From the NCBI RefSeq assembly GCF_000423945.1, contig NZ_KE384115.1, forward strand, positions 62,001-126,000: 64,000 nucleotides of DNA, in the 5' to 3' direction. The notes under the pieces were generated by a model. The model searched no databases. It was not told the origin of the DNA and was given only the letters and a program-made list of their open reading frames with translations. Every line of letters begins with the position of its first letter. The stretch's first letter is position 1. Source of the stretch: Butyrivibrio sp. XPD2002. GTDB taxonomy: Bacteria > Bacillota > Clostridia > Lachnospirales > Lachnospiraceae. Below are positions 34,795 to 42,135 of this stretch, piece by piece. The position numbers and the translations under genes are program-made.

Positions 34795-35211
34795 ATGAGA
34801 AAAAACAGTATAAAGAATATTCGCATTAACGGCGAAGTTATGAAGGTTATATCTGAGGCTATCAGATTCAGCAAGGATCCCAGGATCAGCCCCATGACAT
34901 CTGTAATGGATGTTGAGGTTGCTCCGGATCTTAAGACCTGCAAGGTGTGGGTGTCTGTTATGGGTAACGATGAAGACAGACTCCGCACGGAGGAGGGCTT
35001 AAAATCAGCTGCCGGCTATATCAGAAGCACAGTTGCCAAGGAACTTAACATGCGCAACACACCTGAGCTCAGATTTATCATGGACGATTCCATCGAGTAT
35101 GCGATCAATATGTCCAAGAAAATCGACGAGGTCGCAGCCAAGGATGCAGCTGCAAAGGCAGCCAGAGGCGAAACTGACGAAGATATTTCCGATTCAGATG
35201 AGGAATTATAA
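34795..35211 (+). CDS. rbfA: Ribosome-binding factor A
   Basis: 138-aa RbfA with RKNSIKNIRINGEVMKVISEAI, the type-II KH core (VAPDLKTCKVWVSVMG) and LNMRNTPELRFIMDDSIEYAINM. It binds 16S rRNA late in 30S assembly. The tail adds an Ala/Asp/Glu-rich extension of about 20 residues. SD AAGGAG precedes the ATG. The stop overlaps the next start by one base (TAATG). Confidence 0.96.
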   Translation: MRKNSIKNIRINGEVMKVISEAIRFSKDPRISPMTSVMDVEVAPDLKTCKVWVSVMGNDEDRLRTEEGLKSAAGYIRSTVAKELNMRNTPELRFIMDDSIEYAINMSKKIDEVAAKDAAAKAARGETDEDISDSDEEL

Positions 35212-36173
35212 TGAGAATTGATGAACTGGTAAAAGGAGCAAAAACTGTAGCCATAAGCGGACATATCCGTCCAGATGGAGACTGTATAGGCTCCAACATG
35301 GCATTATATCTCTATTTGAAAAAGAATTACCCGGAGCTTAAGGTGGATGTTTTCCTTGAAAATATCCCCGACAGCTACAAAGTTATAGCTGCTATAGATG
35401 AGGTTAATACTGAGTATACGACAGATGTAGACAGCTATGATGTTTTCTTTGCGCTTGATTGCGGAAAAGAGAGACTTGGAAATGCTGAGAAGCTCTTTGA
35501 TGCAGCTAAGAAAACAGTTAATATCGATCATCACATAAGCAATCAGGGAACAGGTGATGAGAACTATATCGTTCCCACCGCAAGCTCCGCATCAGAGCTT
35601 GTGTACAACTGCATGGACAGTGAAAAGCTTGACGCAGATATTGCCAAGGCAATTTACATGGGTATCATTACAGATACCGGAGTGTTTAAGTATTCAAACA
35701 CTTCACCCAACACCATGAAGGTTGCAGCTGATCTTATCAGTTATGGCTTTGAGTTCGGCGAACTCATTGATCAGGTATTTTATGAAAAGACCTATGTGCA
35801 GAATCAGATTCTTGGAAGAGCACTTCTTGAGAGCATGCGCATTATGCACGGTGACTGCATCGTCAGCGTTGTATCAAGACAGACCATGGATTTCTATCAG
35901 GTTACATCCAGTGATCTTGATGGAATCGTGAGCCAGCTTCTTTTGACAAAGGGAACTGAGTGTGCAATTTTCATGTATGAGATCGGAAGCCTTGAGTACA
36001 AGGTGAGTCTCAGATCAAAGGGCAAGGTAAATGTTGCCAAGATAGCAGAGCTGTTCGGAGGCGGCGGCCATGCAAGAGCTGCGGGCTGTACAATGAACGG
36101 AACTCAGCACGATATAATTAACAGTCTCTCTGAGTATATCGAGAGAGATTTAAAGGGCGTTAGTGCTAAATGA
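35211..36173 (+). CDS. nrnA: Bifunctional oligoribonuclease / PAP phosphatase NrnA (DHH family)
   Basis: 320-aa DHH/DHHA1 phosphoesterase. Motifs: HIRPDGDCIGSN, FALDCGKERLGN, the namesake NIDHHISN, DTGVFKYSNT, and the C-terminal FGGGGHARAAGC. NrnA degrades short RNA oligomers and 3'-phosphoadenosine 5'-phosphate; relatives also cleave pGpG, which could connect it to the c-di-GMP enzymes here (inference). It is translationally coupled to rbfA and followed by truB after 6 nt, the typical order. Confidence 0.94.
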   Translation: MRIDELVKGAKTVAISGHIRPDGDCIGSNMALYLYLKKNYPELKVDVFLENIPDSYKVIAAIDEVNTEYTTDVDSYDVFFALDCGKERLGNAEKLFDAAKKTVNIDHHISNQGTGDENYIVPTASSASELVYNCMDSEKLDADIAKAIYMGIITDTGVFKYSNTSPNTMKVAADLISYGFEFGELIDQVFYEKTYVQNQILGRALLESMRIMHGDCIVSVVSRQTMDFYQVTSSDLDGIVSQLLLTKGTECAIFMYEIGSLEYKVSLRSKGKVNVAKIAELFGGGGHARAAGCTMNGTQHDIINSLSEYIERDLKGVSAK

Positions 36174-36179
36174 GGTTAT

Positions 36180-37133
36180 ATGTATAACGGACTTATTAAT
36201 GTTTACAAGGAGGCAGGCTATACATCAAGTGATGTTGTAGCGCGCCTCCGTGGCATTTTAAAGATGAAAAAGATCGGACACACAGGGACTCTGGACCCGG
36301 ATGCGGTTGGAGTCCTTGTTATTTGTGTAGGAAACGGCACTAAGCTTTGCGATATGCTGACCGATCATGATAAAGAATATATTGCGGTGTGCAGACTTGG
36401 TGTGACAACTGATACTCAGGATATGTCAGGACGCGTTCTTTCTGAAAAAGAGGTTAATGTCACAAGCGAGCAGCTTCACGAGGCTGTAAAAAGGTTTGTG
36501 GGCGAATATGATCAGATTCCGCCTATGTATTCCGCTATAAAAATAAACGGCAAGAAATTATACGAGCTTGCAAGACAGGGTAAAGAGGTTGAGAGAAAGC
36601 CCCGAAGAATAAATATCGAGGCGATAACAATTCTGGACGAATCCCATCTTCAGGATGAGCATATTTTCACTATGGAAGTAAAGTGCTCAAAGGGTACCTA
36701 CATCAGAACCTTATGTAATGACATAGGAGAGGCACTTGGCTGTGGTGCTGCAATGGAGCACCTCACAAGAACTGCTGTGGGAAGCTTCCACCTTGAAACA
36801 GCCCGCACTCTTGATCAGATAGAAGAGCTTAGAGATCAGGGCAGAGTAGAGGAGATTGTTGCTTCAACAGAGAGCCTTTTCAGGGACCTTGATTATTGCA
36901 TAGTTAAGGATGATTTCAGAAGAATGCTTGAAAACGGAAACAGCTTCAGGGTGGAGAATCTTGTAAGTGAAGCTCCCGAGGATGAGCAGGACTTCGTAGC
37001 GCCCCAGGAGCTCTATGCCGACGGCACAAGAGTAAGAGTATATTCGCAGGATGGAACGTTCTTCGGAATCTACAAATGCGACGAGAGAACCGGGCAGTTC
37101 AGGGTTGAGAAGTTTTTTTATACACAACAATAA
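36180..37133 (+). CDS. truB: tRNA pseudouridine(55) synthase TruB
   Basis: 317-aa TruB. NGLINVYKEAGYTSSDVVARLRGIL and the catalytic GHTGTLDPDAVGVLVICVG with the active Asp in TLDPDA, plus IPPMYSAIKINGKKLYELARQG and KCSKGTYIRTLCNDIGEALG. It makes the universal pseudouridine in the T loop of tRNA. SD GAGG precedes ATG 36180. The C-terminal PUA-like part is longer than the minimum. Confidence 0.96.
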   Translation: MYNGLINVYKEAGYTSSDVVARLRGILKMKKIGHTGTLDPDAVGVLVICVGNGTKLCDMLTDHDKEYIAVCRLGVTTDTQDMSGRVLSEKEVNVTSEQLHEAVKRFVGEYDQIPPMYSAIKINGKKLYELARQGKEVERKPRRINIEAITILDESHLQDEHIFTMEVKCSKGTYIRTLCNDIGEALGCGAAMEHLTRTAVGSFHLETARTLDQIEELRDQGRVEEIVASTESLFRDLDYCIVKDDFRRMLENGNSFRVENLVSEAPEDEQDFVAPQELYADGTRVRVYSQDGTFFGIYKCDERTGQFRVEKFFYTQQ

Positions 37134-37134
37134 A

Positions 37135-37163
37135 GCCTTCTCCCTAATAGGGAGAAGAGAGGG
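37135..37163 (+). repeat. Structured intergenic repeat, truncated form (copy B, before ribF)
   Basis: CTTCTCCCT-AAT-AGGGAGAAG hairpin followed by AGAGGG. It lacks the second hairpin of other copies. The terminal GAGGG (37159-37163) is 12 nt before the ribF ATG and the only SD candidate. Confidence 0.7.
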
Positions 37164-37175
37164 TAAATAATACTA

Positions 37176-38099
37176 ATGCAGATAATTTCAGGCGACGCAC
37201 AATTTCATATAGAAGGTCCTACTGCTGTCGCCATTGGTAAGTTTGACGGCGTGCACCTGGGTCATCAGAAGCTCCTTAATCATATACTTGATAAAAAGGA
37301 TCAGGGAATGAAGGCGACCATATTCACCTTTGATCCACCGCCGGCTGTATTTTTCTCTAAAAAGAAACAGCCGCAGCTTCTTACAAGGGATGAGAAGCGC
37401 AGAAAGTTTGAAAAGCTTGGTATCGATATTATGGTGGAATTCCCCATGAATGCGGAGACGGCACATACCATGCCGGAGGATTTTGTAAGAAAAATTCTGC
37501 ATGACCAGATGCATGCTGCATATATCGCAGCAGGAGACGATCTTTCCTATGGCTATAAGGGAAGAGGAGATTTTGCTCTTCTTAATAAGCTGGCACCGGA
37601 GCTTGGCTATAGAACACACGCCATTAAGAAGCTTCAGATGTTTGGAAGAAATATCAGCTCCAGCTTTATTAAGGAAGAAATCGTTGCAGCCGAGATGGAG
37701 AGAGCAGCAGAGCTCCTCGGTGAGACCTATTATGTAGGCGGCTTTGTTGAGCATGGTAAGAAGCTTGGCAGGACTATAGGTTTTCCTACAGTTAATCTTC
37801 TTCCGCCCGACGAGAAATGCCTTCCGCCCTACGGAGTCTATTTTTCAGAGGTAAGAATAGACGGGGAGAAGCACCACGGCATGACAAATATAGGCTGCAG
37901 ACCTACTGTTTCCAATAACGGACAGGTAAGTGTTGAAACCTATATTTACGACTTCGATGATGATATATATGGAAAATATCTGGAGATAGCTCTTTTGACC
38001 TTCCACAGAAAAGAGCAGAAATTCTCCGGAGTTGATGCCCTCCAGAGTCAGCTTTCGCTTGACCTTGAGGCAGGAAGAAACTTCTTTGATATGTTATAA
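37176..38099 (+). CDS. ribF: Bifunctional riboflavin kinase / FAD synthetase RibF
   Basis: 307-aa RibF. The N-terminal FAD synthetase (nucleotidyltransferase) has VAIGKFDGVHLGHQKLL and FTFDPPPAVFF; the C-terminal riboflavin kinase (about 180-305) has GKKLGRTIGFPTVNLLPP, PYGVYFSEV and MTNIGCRPTV. It converts riboflavin to FMN and FAD. Last gene of the rimP operon, ending in a 6-nt overlap with the convergent channel gene. No terminator is visible between them. Confidence 0.96.
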   Translation: MQIISGDAQFHIEGPTAVAIGKFDGVHLGHQKLLNHILDKKDQGMKATIFTFDPPPAVFFSKKKQPQLLTRDEKRRKFEKLGIDIMVEFPMNAETAHTMPEDFVRKILHDQMHAAYIAAGDDLSYGYKGRGDFALLNKLAPELGYRTHAIKKLQMFGRNISSSFIKEEIVAAEMERAAELLGETYYVGGFVEHGKKLGRTIGFPTVNLLPPDEKCLPPYGVYFSEVRIDGEKHHGMTNIGCRPTVSNNGQVSVETYIYDFDDDIYGKYLEIALLTFHRKEQKFSGVDALQSQLSLDLEAGRNFFDML

Positions 38100-38822
38100 C
38101 TCGTACTTGGACTTTTTCCTTCTGATTTCATCCATATAAGCGGCGGTGATTATACCAGTGGGAAGAGCGATGACTGCCATTCCTACAAGGGCGGAGAACA
38201 TGGTTATTATGCGGGCCAGCGTCGTAGTGGGAGATATGTCTCCGTAGCCTATGGTTGTAATAGAGATTGTTGCCCAATACAGAGCATCAAGGAAGGTGTC
38301 GAACAGATCAGGCTCAAGCTGGAACACCAGCATGGCAGATATGAAAATATAAATGGCGATCAGTATGAGAACCGCGCCCAATTGCTTTCTGACCTTTCGA
38401 AGAACATTGGCGATTACTACCATGGTCTTGGAATAGCGAACGAGCTTGATTACCCTGAAGGCTCTGAACAGTCTGAAAAGACGCAGAGTGCTGCTTACAG
38501 GGAAAAGAACATACAGAATCGGAAGCATTGCAAGGAAGTCGATTATGGCAAGCGGTGTGAAAACATAGGCTATGTAAGCCTTGATGCTTTTATAGCCCAT
38601 CTTGTAATCGGCGGTATATACTCTGGCGACGTAATCAATGAGGAAAATTACAAAGGTAGCGATATCGATCTGTCGCTGATACATGCTCTCGGTTTTCATG
38701 ACAAGAGGAATCATGCCCACAATTACTGTAGTGGTCATAAGCAGATCGTATGCGCGGGAGGAGACATCTCCTGTCTGTGAAGCTTCAAGAACTTCGTGGA
38801 TTCTTCTTTTTGTTTCGCTCAT
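38094..38822 (-). CDS. Kv-type voltage-gated potassium channel
   Basis: 242-aa six-TM channel. S1-S3 lie in residues 20-95. The S4 voltage sensor reads TLRLFRLFRAFRVIKLVRYSK with Arg/Lys every third position. S5, the pore helix and selectivity filter TIGYGD, and S6 (FSALVGMAVIALPTGIITAAYM) follow. No cytoplasmic RCK domain. It would form a tetrameric K+ channel in the cytoplasmic membrane. ATG complementary to 38820-38822 follows AGAAGG; a GTG three codons earlier is less well placed. A 53-codon membrane-protein gene lies 13 nt upstream on the same strand. Confidence 0.93.
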   Translation of the reverse strand: MSETKRRIHEVLEASQTGDVSSRAYDLLMTTTVIVGMIPLVMKTESMYQRQIDIATFVIFLIDYVARVYTADYKMGYKSIKAYIAYVFTPLAIIDFLAMLPILYVLFPVSSTLRLFRLFRAFRVIKLVRYSKTMVVIANVLRKVRKQLGAVLILIAIYIFISAMLVFQLEPDLFDTFLDALYWATISITTIGYGDISPTTTLARIITMFSALVGMAVIALPTGIITAAYMDEIRRKKSKYEL

Positions 38823-38835
38823 GGAATTCACCTTC

Positions 38836-38997
38836 TTATGGATTGAGAATGGTTACGATGCCCAGGATTATTAGTAGAATGGACAGAATACGGCATAGCG
38901 CGACAAAGATGAAGGTTCTTTTTTTACTACCAGTCTGAATTATGCCGAAATCGTCGATCAGAGTGTTGTCCTTTTTATCGGATGATTTTTTTAACAT
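38836..38997 (-). CDS. 53-aa single-TM microprotein upstream of the K+ channel
   Basis: Complete frame of 54 codons. Sequence: a charged N-terminal half (MLKKSSDKKDNTLIDDFGII), a basic stretch GSKKRT, and then one strongly hydrophobic helix (about residues 29-51, FIFVALCRILSILLIILGIV). AGGAG lies about 9 nt before its ATG (complement of 38995-38997) and its stop is only 13 nt from the channel start, so the two genes look co-transcribed. Function unknown; a channel subunit or regulator is inference from context. Confidence 0.7.
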   Translation of the reverse strand: MLKKSSDKKDNTLIDDFGIIQTGSKKRTFIFVALCRILSILLIILGIVTILNP

Positions 38998-39121
38998 AGT
39001 GCCGACTCCTCTCATATAGAAACAAGAGTGAATAGCTGAAAAATTAAGCGTATGTACTATTTAATTGTAGCAAAATTGCATTTAATAATCTACTGTAAAT
39101 AGAAGAAACTGTTCACAAGGC

Positions 39122-39150
39122 TTTACAAGCATAGTTGTCTATGTTAAAAT
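39122..39150 (+). promoter_or_regulatory. rpsO: rpsO promoter
   Basis: TTTACA (39122-39127), 17-nt spacer, TAAAAT (39145-39150) with an extended TG two bases before it. Predicted start about 39157. Confidence 0.75.
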
Positions 39151-39156
39151 CAATTG

Positions 39157-39245
39157 GTTTCTCATGTGAGGAACGATGTTGTTATTACCGATACTCGGAT
39201 GATGGTACTCCAGCCGCTTCCTGGTATACGGCAAATTGTAATCAA
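39157..39245 (+). promoter_or_regulatory. rpsO: rpsO 5' leader (candidate S15 autoregulatory RNA)
   Basis: About 100 nt of untranslated leader. It can form GTACTCCAG/CTGGTATAC with a 2x2 internal loop around 39211-39236, and a competing GCCG/CGGC pairing that overlaps it, as in a pseudoknot. Ribosomal protein S15 binds structured leaders of rpsO in several bacteria; the sites are not conserved in sequence, so this is a structural inference. Confidence 0.45.
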
Positions 39246-39259
39246 AAAGGAGACGAAAC

Positions 39260-39526
39260 ATGATTTCAAAGGAAAAGAAGACAGAAGTTATCAATCAGTA
39301 CGCTAGAAAAGCTGGCGACACAGGTTCACCGGAGGTTCAGGTTGCTATTCTTACAACCAGAATCAAGGAGCTCAACGAGCACCTTAATACACATCCGAAG
39401 GATCACCACTCAAGAAGAGGTCTTCTTAAGATGGTAGGTAGAAGACGTGCTCTTCTTTCATACCTCAAGAAGAACGACCTTGAGAAGTATCGTAAGCTTA
39501 TTGCTGATCTTGGACTCAGAAAATAA
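39260..39526 (+). CDS. rpsO: 30S ribosomal protein S15
   Basis: 88-aa S15 with usual length and sequence: [52 protein letters not shown] and [12 protein letters not shown]. It binds the central domain of 16S rRNA. SD AAGGAG precedes ATG 39260. It has its own promoter and terminator and precedes pnp as in many bacteria. Confidence 0.98.
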   Translation: MISKEKKTEVINQYARKAGDTGSPEVQVAILTTRIKELNEHLNTHPKDHHSRRGLLKMVGRRRALLSYLKKNDLEKYRKLIADLGLRK

Positions 39527-39543
39527 TTTCCTAAGGGATAATA

Positions 39544-39595
39544 GGGCGGGGATGCCGATTAGAAATAGTCGGCTTATTCCGCCTTGTTTCTTTAT
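39544..39595 (+). terminator. Terminator between rpsO and pnp
   Basis: GGCGG and GCCGA on the left pair with CGGC and CCGCC on the right (39544-39582) with small internal loops, followed by TTGTTTCTTTATTT. Confidence 0.8.
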
Positions 39596-39646
39596 TTGCC
39601 ACTTTTTTAAATTACAAAGGTAATAACTAATAAGTTTACATAACAA

Positions 39647-39665
39647 TGCGCCCGAGGATGGCGCG
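39647..39665 (+). promoter_or_regulatory. pnp: Hairpin in the pnp leader
   Basis: GCGCC-CGAGGAT-GGCGC, ending about 15 nt before the pnp ATG and just before the SD GAAGGAG. Stems in pnp leaders are processed and autoregulated in other bacteria; here this is only structural resemblance. Confidence 0.4.
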
Positions 39666-39679
39666 AGAAGGAGAACAAT

Positions 39680-41767
39680 ATGAAAACATTTTCAACAGAA
39701 CTTGCCGGAAGAACTCTTACAATTGAGATCGGCAAAGTTGGTAAGCAGGCTAACGGATGCGCATTCATGAAGTACGGCGACACAACAGTACTTTGTACAG
39801 CAACAGCTTCCGATAAGCCCAGGGACGGAATCGACTTCTTTCCTCTTAGTGTAGAGTACGGTGAGAAGTTCTATTCTGTAGGAAAATTCCCCGGAGGATT
39901 TAACAAGCGCGAGGGTAAGCCTTCTGAGAATGCAATTCTCACAAGCCGTGTTATCGACAGACCTATGCGTCCTCTTTTCCCTAAGGATTACAGAAATGAT
40001 GTAACAATCGAGACAATGGTAATGTCAGTAGACACACAGTGCCGTCCTGAGCTTGTAGCTATGATTGGTGCTTCAGTTGCAGTTTCTATTTCAGACATTC
40101 CTTTTGACGGCCCTTGTGCAATGACTCAGATCGGTATCATCGATGGCGAGTTCGTTGTTAATCCCTCTCAGGAGCAGTGGGATAAGGGTGATATGAGACT
40201 TACTGTTGCTTCAGTAGGTCAGAAGGTTATCATGATCGAGGCAGGATGTAACGAGATTCCTGAAGAGAAGATGAAGGAAGCTATCTACCTTGCACACGAC
40301 GTTAACCTTAAGCTCATTGAGTTTATTAAGGGCATCGTAGCTGAGGTTGGTAAGCCGAAGCACGAGTATGCAAGCTGTGCAGTTCCTCAGGAGCTCTTTG
40401 ATGCAATCAAGGAAGTTGTTCCTCAGGAAGAGATGGAGAACGCGGTATTCACAGATGAGAAGCAGAAGAGAGAGGCTAACATTGCTGACATCACTGCTCG
40501 TCTTGAAGAGAAGTTCGCTGACAACGAAGAGTGGCTTGCAATCCTTGGCGAAGCTATTTATCAGTATGAGAAGAAGACTGTACGTAAGATGATCCTCAAG
40601 GATCACAAGCGTCCTGACGGAAGAGCACTTGATCAGATCCGTCCTCTTTCAGCTGAGATCGATCTTATTCCTCGTGTTCACGGTAGTGCAATGTTCACTC
40701 GTGGACAGACTCAGATCTGCGACGTTACAACTCTTGCTCCTCTTTCAGAGATGCAGAAGGTTGAAGGACTTGATCCTTACGTATCAGGTAAGAGATATAT
40801 CCACCAGTACAATTTCCCTGCTTACTCAGTAGGTGAGACTAAGGTTTCAAGAGGCCCCGGACGTCGTGAGATCGGTCACGGAGCTCTTGCAGAGAGAGCG
40901 CTTCTCCCTGTACTTCCTTCAGAGGAAGAGTTCCCTTACGCTATCCGCTGCGTATCAGAGACATTTGAGAGTAACGGTTCAACATCAATGGCTTCCACAT
41001 GTGCATCATGTATGTCACTTATGGCAGCAGGTGTTCCGATCAAGAAGATGGTTGCAGGTATCAGCTGCGGTCTTGTAACAGGCGATACAGATGACGATTT
41101 CGTAGTACTTACAGATATCCAGGGTCTTGAGGACTTCTTCGGAGACATGGACTTCAAGGTAACAGGTACTAAGGAAGGTATCACAGCTATCCAGATGGAT
41201 ATCAAGATCCACGGTCTTACAAAGGCAATCGTTGAGCAGGCTATTTCTCAGTGCCGTCAGGCTCGTCTCTTCATCATGGATGAGTGCATGAGCAAGGCAA
41301 TCGCTGAGCCTCGTAAGGAAGTTAGCCAGTACGCTCCTAAGATCATCTCTATCGAGATCGATCCTGATAAGATTGGTGATGTTGTAGGTCAGAGAGGTAA
41401 GACTATCAACGAGATCATCGACCGCACAGGCGTTAAGATCGACATCACAGATGACGGTAAGGTAAGCATCTGCGGCGAAGATAAGGATATGATGCAGAAG
41501 GCTATCGACATGATCAACATCATTACAACAGACTTCGAGAAGGGCCAGATCTTCACAGGTACAGTTGTAAGCATCAAGGAGTTCGGTGCATTCGTTGAGT
41601 TCGCTCCCGGTAAAGAGGGAATGGTTCACATCAGCAAGATCGCTAACGAGCGTATCGACCACGTTGAGGATGTTCTTACTCTTGGCGATGAGGTTAAGGT
41701 TGTATGTCTTGGCAAGGATCGCATGGGACGTATCTCATTCTCAATGAAGGATGTAGCTCAGAAGTAA
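39680..41767 (+). CDS. pnp: Polyribonucleotide nucleotidyltransferase
   Basis: 695-aa PNPase: two RNase PH domains (KTFSTELAGRTLTIEIGKVGKQANG, then RPDGRALDQIRPLSAEIDLIPRVHGSAMFTRGQTQ), a linking helical domain, a KH domain with DVVGQRGKTINEIIDRTG and a C-terminal S1 domain (FTGTVVSIKEFGAFVEFAPGKEGMVHISKI). It degrades RNA phosphorolytically 3' to 5' and is trimeric. SD GAAGGAG precedes ATG 39680. Full length. Confidence 0.98.
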   Translation: MKTFSTELAGRTLTIEIGKVGKQANGCAFMKYGDTTVLCTATASDKPRDGIDFFPLSVEYGEKFYSVGKFPGGFNKREGKPSENAILTSRVIDRPMRPLFPKDYRNDVTIETMVMSVDTQCRPELVAMIGASVAVSISDIPFDGPCAMTQIGIIDGEFVVNPSQEQWDKGDMRLTVASVGQKVIMIEAGCNEIPEEKMKEAIYLAHDVNLKLIEFIKGIVAEVGKPKHEYASCAVPQELFDAIKEVVPQEEMENAVFTDEKQKREANIADITARLEEKFADNEEWLAILGEAIYQYEKKTVRKMILKDHKRPDGRALDQIRPLSAEIDLIPRVHGSAMFTRGQTQICDVTTLAPLSEMQKVEGLDPYVSGKRYIHQYNFPAYSVGETKVSRGPGRREIGHGALAERALLPVLPSEEEFPYAIRCVSETFESNGSTSMASTCASCMSLMAAGVPIKKMVAGISCGLVTGDTDDDFVVLTDIQGLEDFFGDMDFKVTGTKEGITAIQMDIKIHGLTKAIVEQAISQCRQARLFIMDECMSKAIAEPRKEVSQYAPKIISIEIDPDKIGDVVGQRGKTINEIIDRTGVKIDITDDGKVSICGEDKDMMQKAIDMINIITTDFEKGQIFTGTVVSIKEFGAFVEFAPGKEGMVHISKIANERIDHVEDVLTLGDEVKVVCLGKDRMGRISFSMKDVAQK

Positions 41768-41778
41768 TTATTTAGCTC

Positions 41779-41876
41779 GCCTTCTCCCTCTGGGGCGCAC
41801 GACGTCCAGTGGACGTCGGTTCTGCGCGGACCGAAGCGGAGCGGAGACAGGTGGCAGCTATGCTGACGGATGAGGG
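41779..41876 (+). repeat. Structured intergenic repeat, long form (copy C, after pnp)
   Basis: About 85% like copy A. Stems are kept by paired changes: CGACGTCC-AGT-GGACGTCG here against CGATGTCC/GGACATCG in copy A, and GCAGC-TAT-GCTG near the 3' end. It ends GGATGAGGG but is followed by a terminator instead of a gene. Confidence 0.8.
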
Positions 41877-41892
41877 CGAAATATGGTAAAAT

Positions 41893-41924
41893 AAAGGGGA
41901 TGCGAGACTTCGCGTCCCCTTTTC
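41893..41924 (+). terminator. Terminator after pnp
   Basis: AAAGGGGATGCG (41893-41904) pairs with CGCGTCCCCTTT (41911-41922) with one G-T pair and a 6-nt loop, followed by TTCT. Confidence 0.88.
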
Positions 41925-42010
41925 TAAATTAATTCCTAGGAGCCTTTTTTGTTGTCGTGCGTATTTTGCACGACATCACAAAAACGGACATCCGACAACA
42001 TTTAGTAAGA

Positions 42011-42028
42011 TATAAACTAGCGTTTATA
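42011..42028. promoter_or_regulatory. Operator-like palindrome, upstream copy
   Basis: TATAAAC-TAGC-GTTTATA, perfect 7-bp arms. The downstream copy at 42103-42120 has one arm changed (CATAAAC). Centre-to-centre distance is 92 bp and the downstream copy abuts the deoB SD. A dimeric repressor site is inferred. Confidence 0.5.
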
Positions 42029-42102
42029 GAGGAGCCTTTTTTGTTGTCGTGCGTATTTTGCACGACATCACAAAAACGGACATCCAACAACATTTAGTAA
42101 GA

Positions 42103-42120
42103 CATAAACTAGCGTTTATA
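42103..42120. promoter_or_regulatory. Operator-like palindrome, downstream copy
   Basis: CATAAAC-TAGC-GTTTATA, directly before GAGGAGG, the SD of deoB. Same motif as 42011-42028 with a single T to C change that breaks the outermost pair. Confidence 0.5.
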
Positions 42121-42135
42121 GAGGAGGATACTTTT

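Larger units (their letters stand above)
41938..42121 (+). repeat. Two tandem 92-bp units forming the deoB leader
   Basis: Unit 1 (41938-42029) and unit 2 (42030-42121) differ at only two of 92 positions (41994/42086 and 42011/42103). Each starts AGGAGCC, holds the hairpin GTCGTGC-GTATTTT-GCACGAC with an outer GTTGTCG/CGACAAC option, and ends with the inverted repeat TATAAAC-TAGC-GTTTATA. A third AGGAG begins at 42122 and is the deoB Shine-Dalgarno. Confidence 0.9.

Noticed and set aside
37188..37754. 188-aa minus-strand frame inside ribF
   Set aside because: Lies wholly antisense to conserved RibF motifs; a by-product of codon bias.
41015..41662. 215-aa minus-strand frame inside pnp
   Set aside because: Antisense to the conserved RNase PH, KH and S1 domains of PNPase; no SD.
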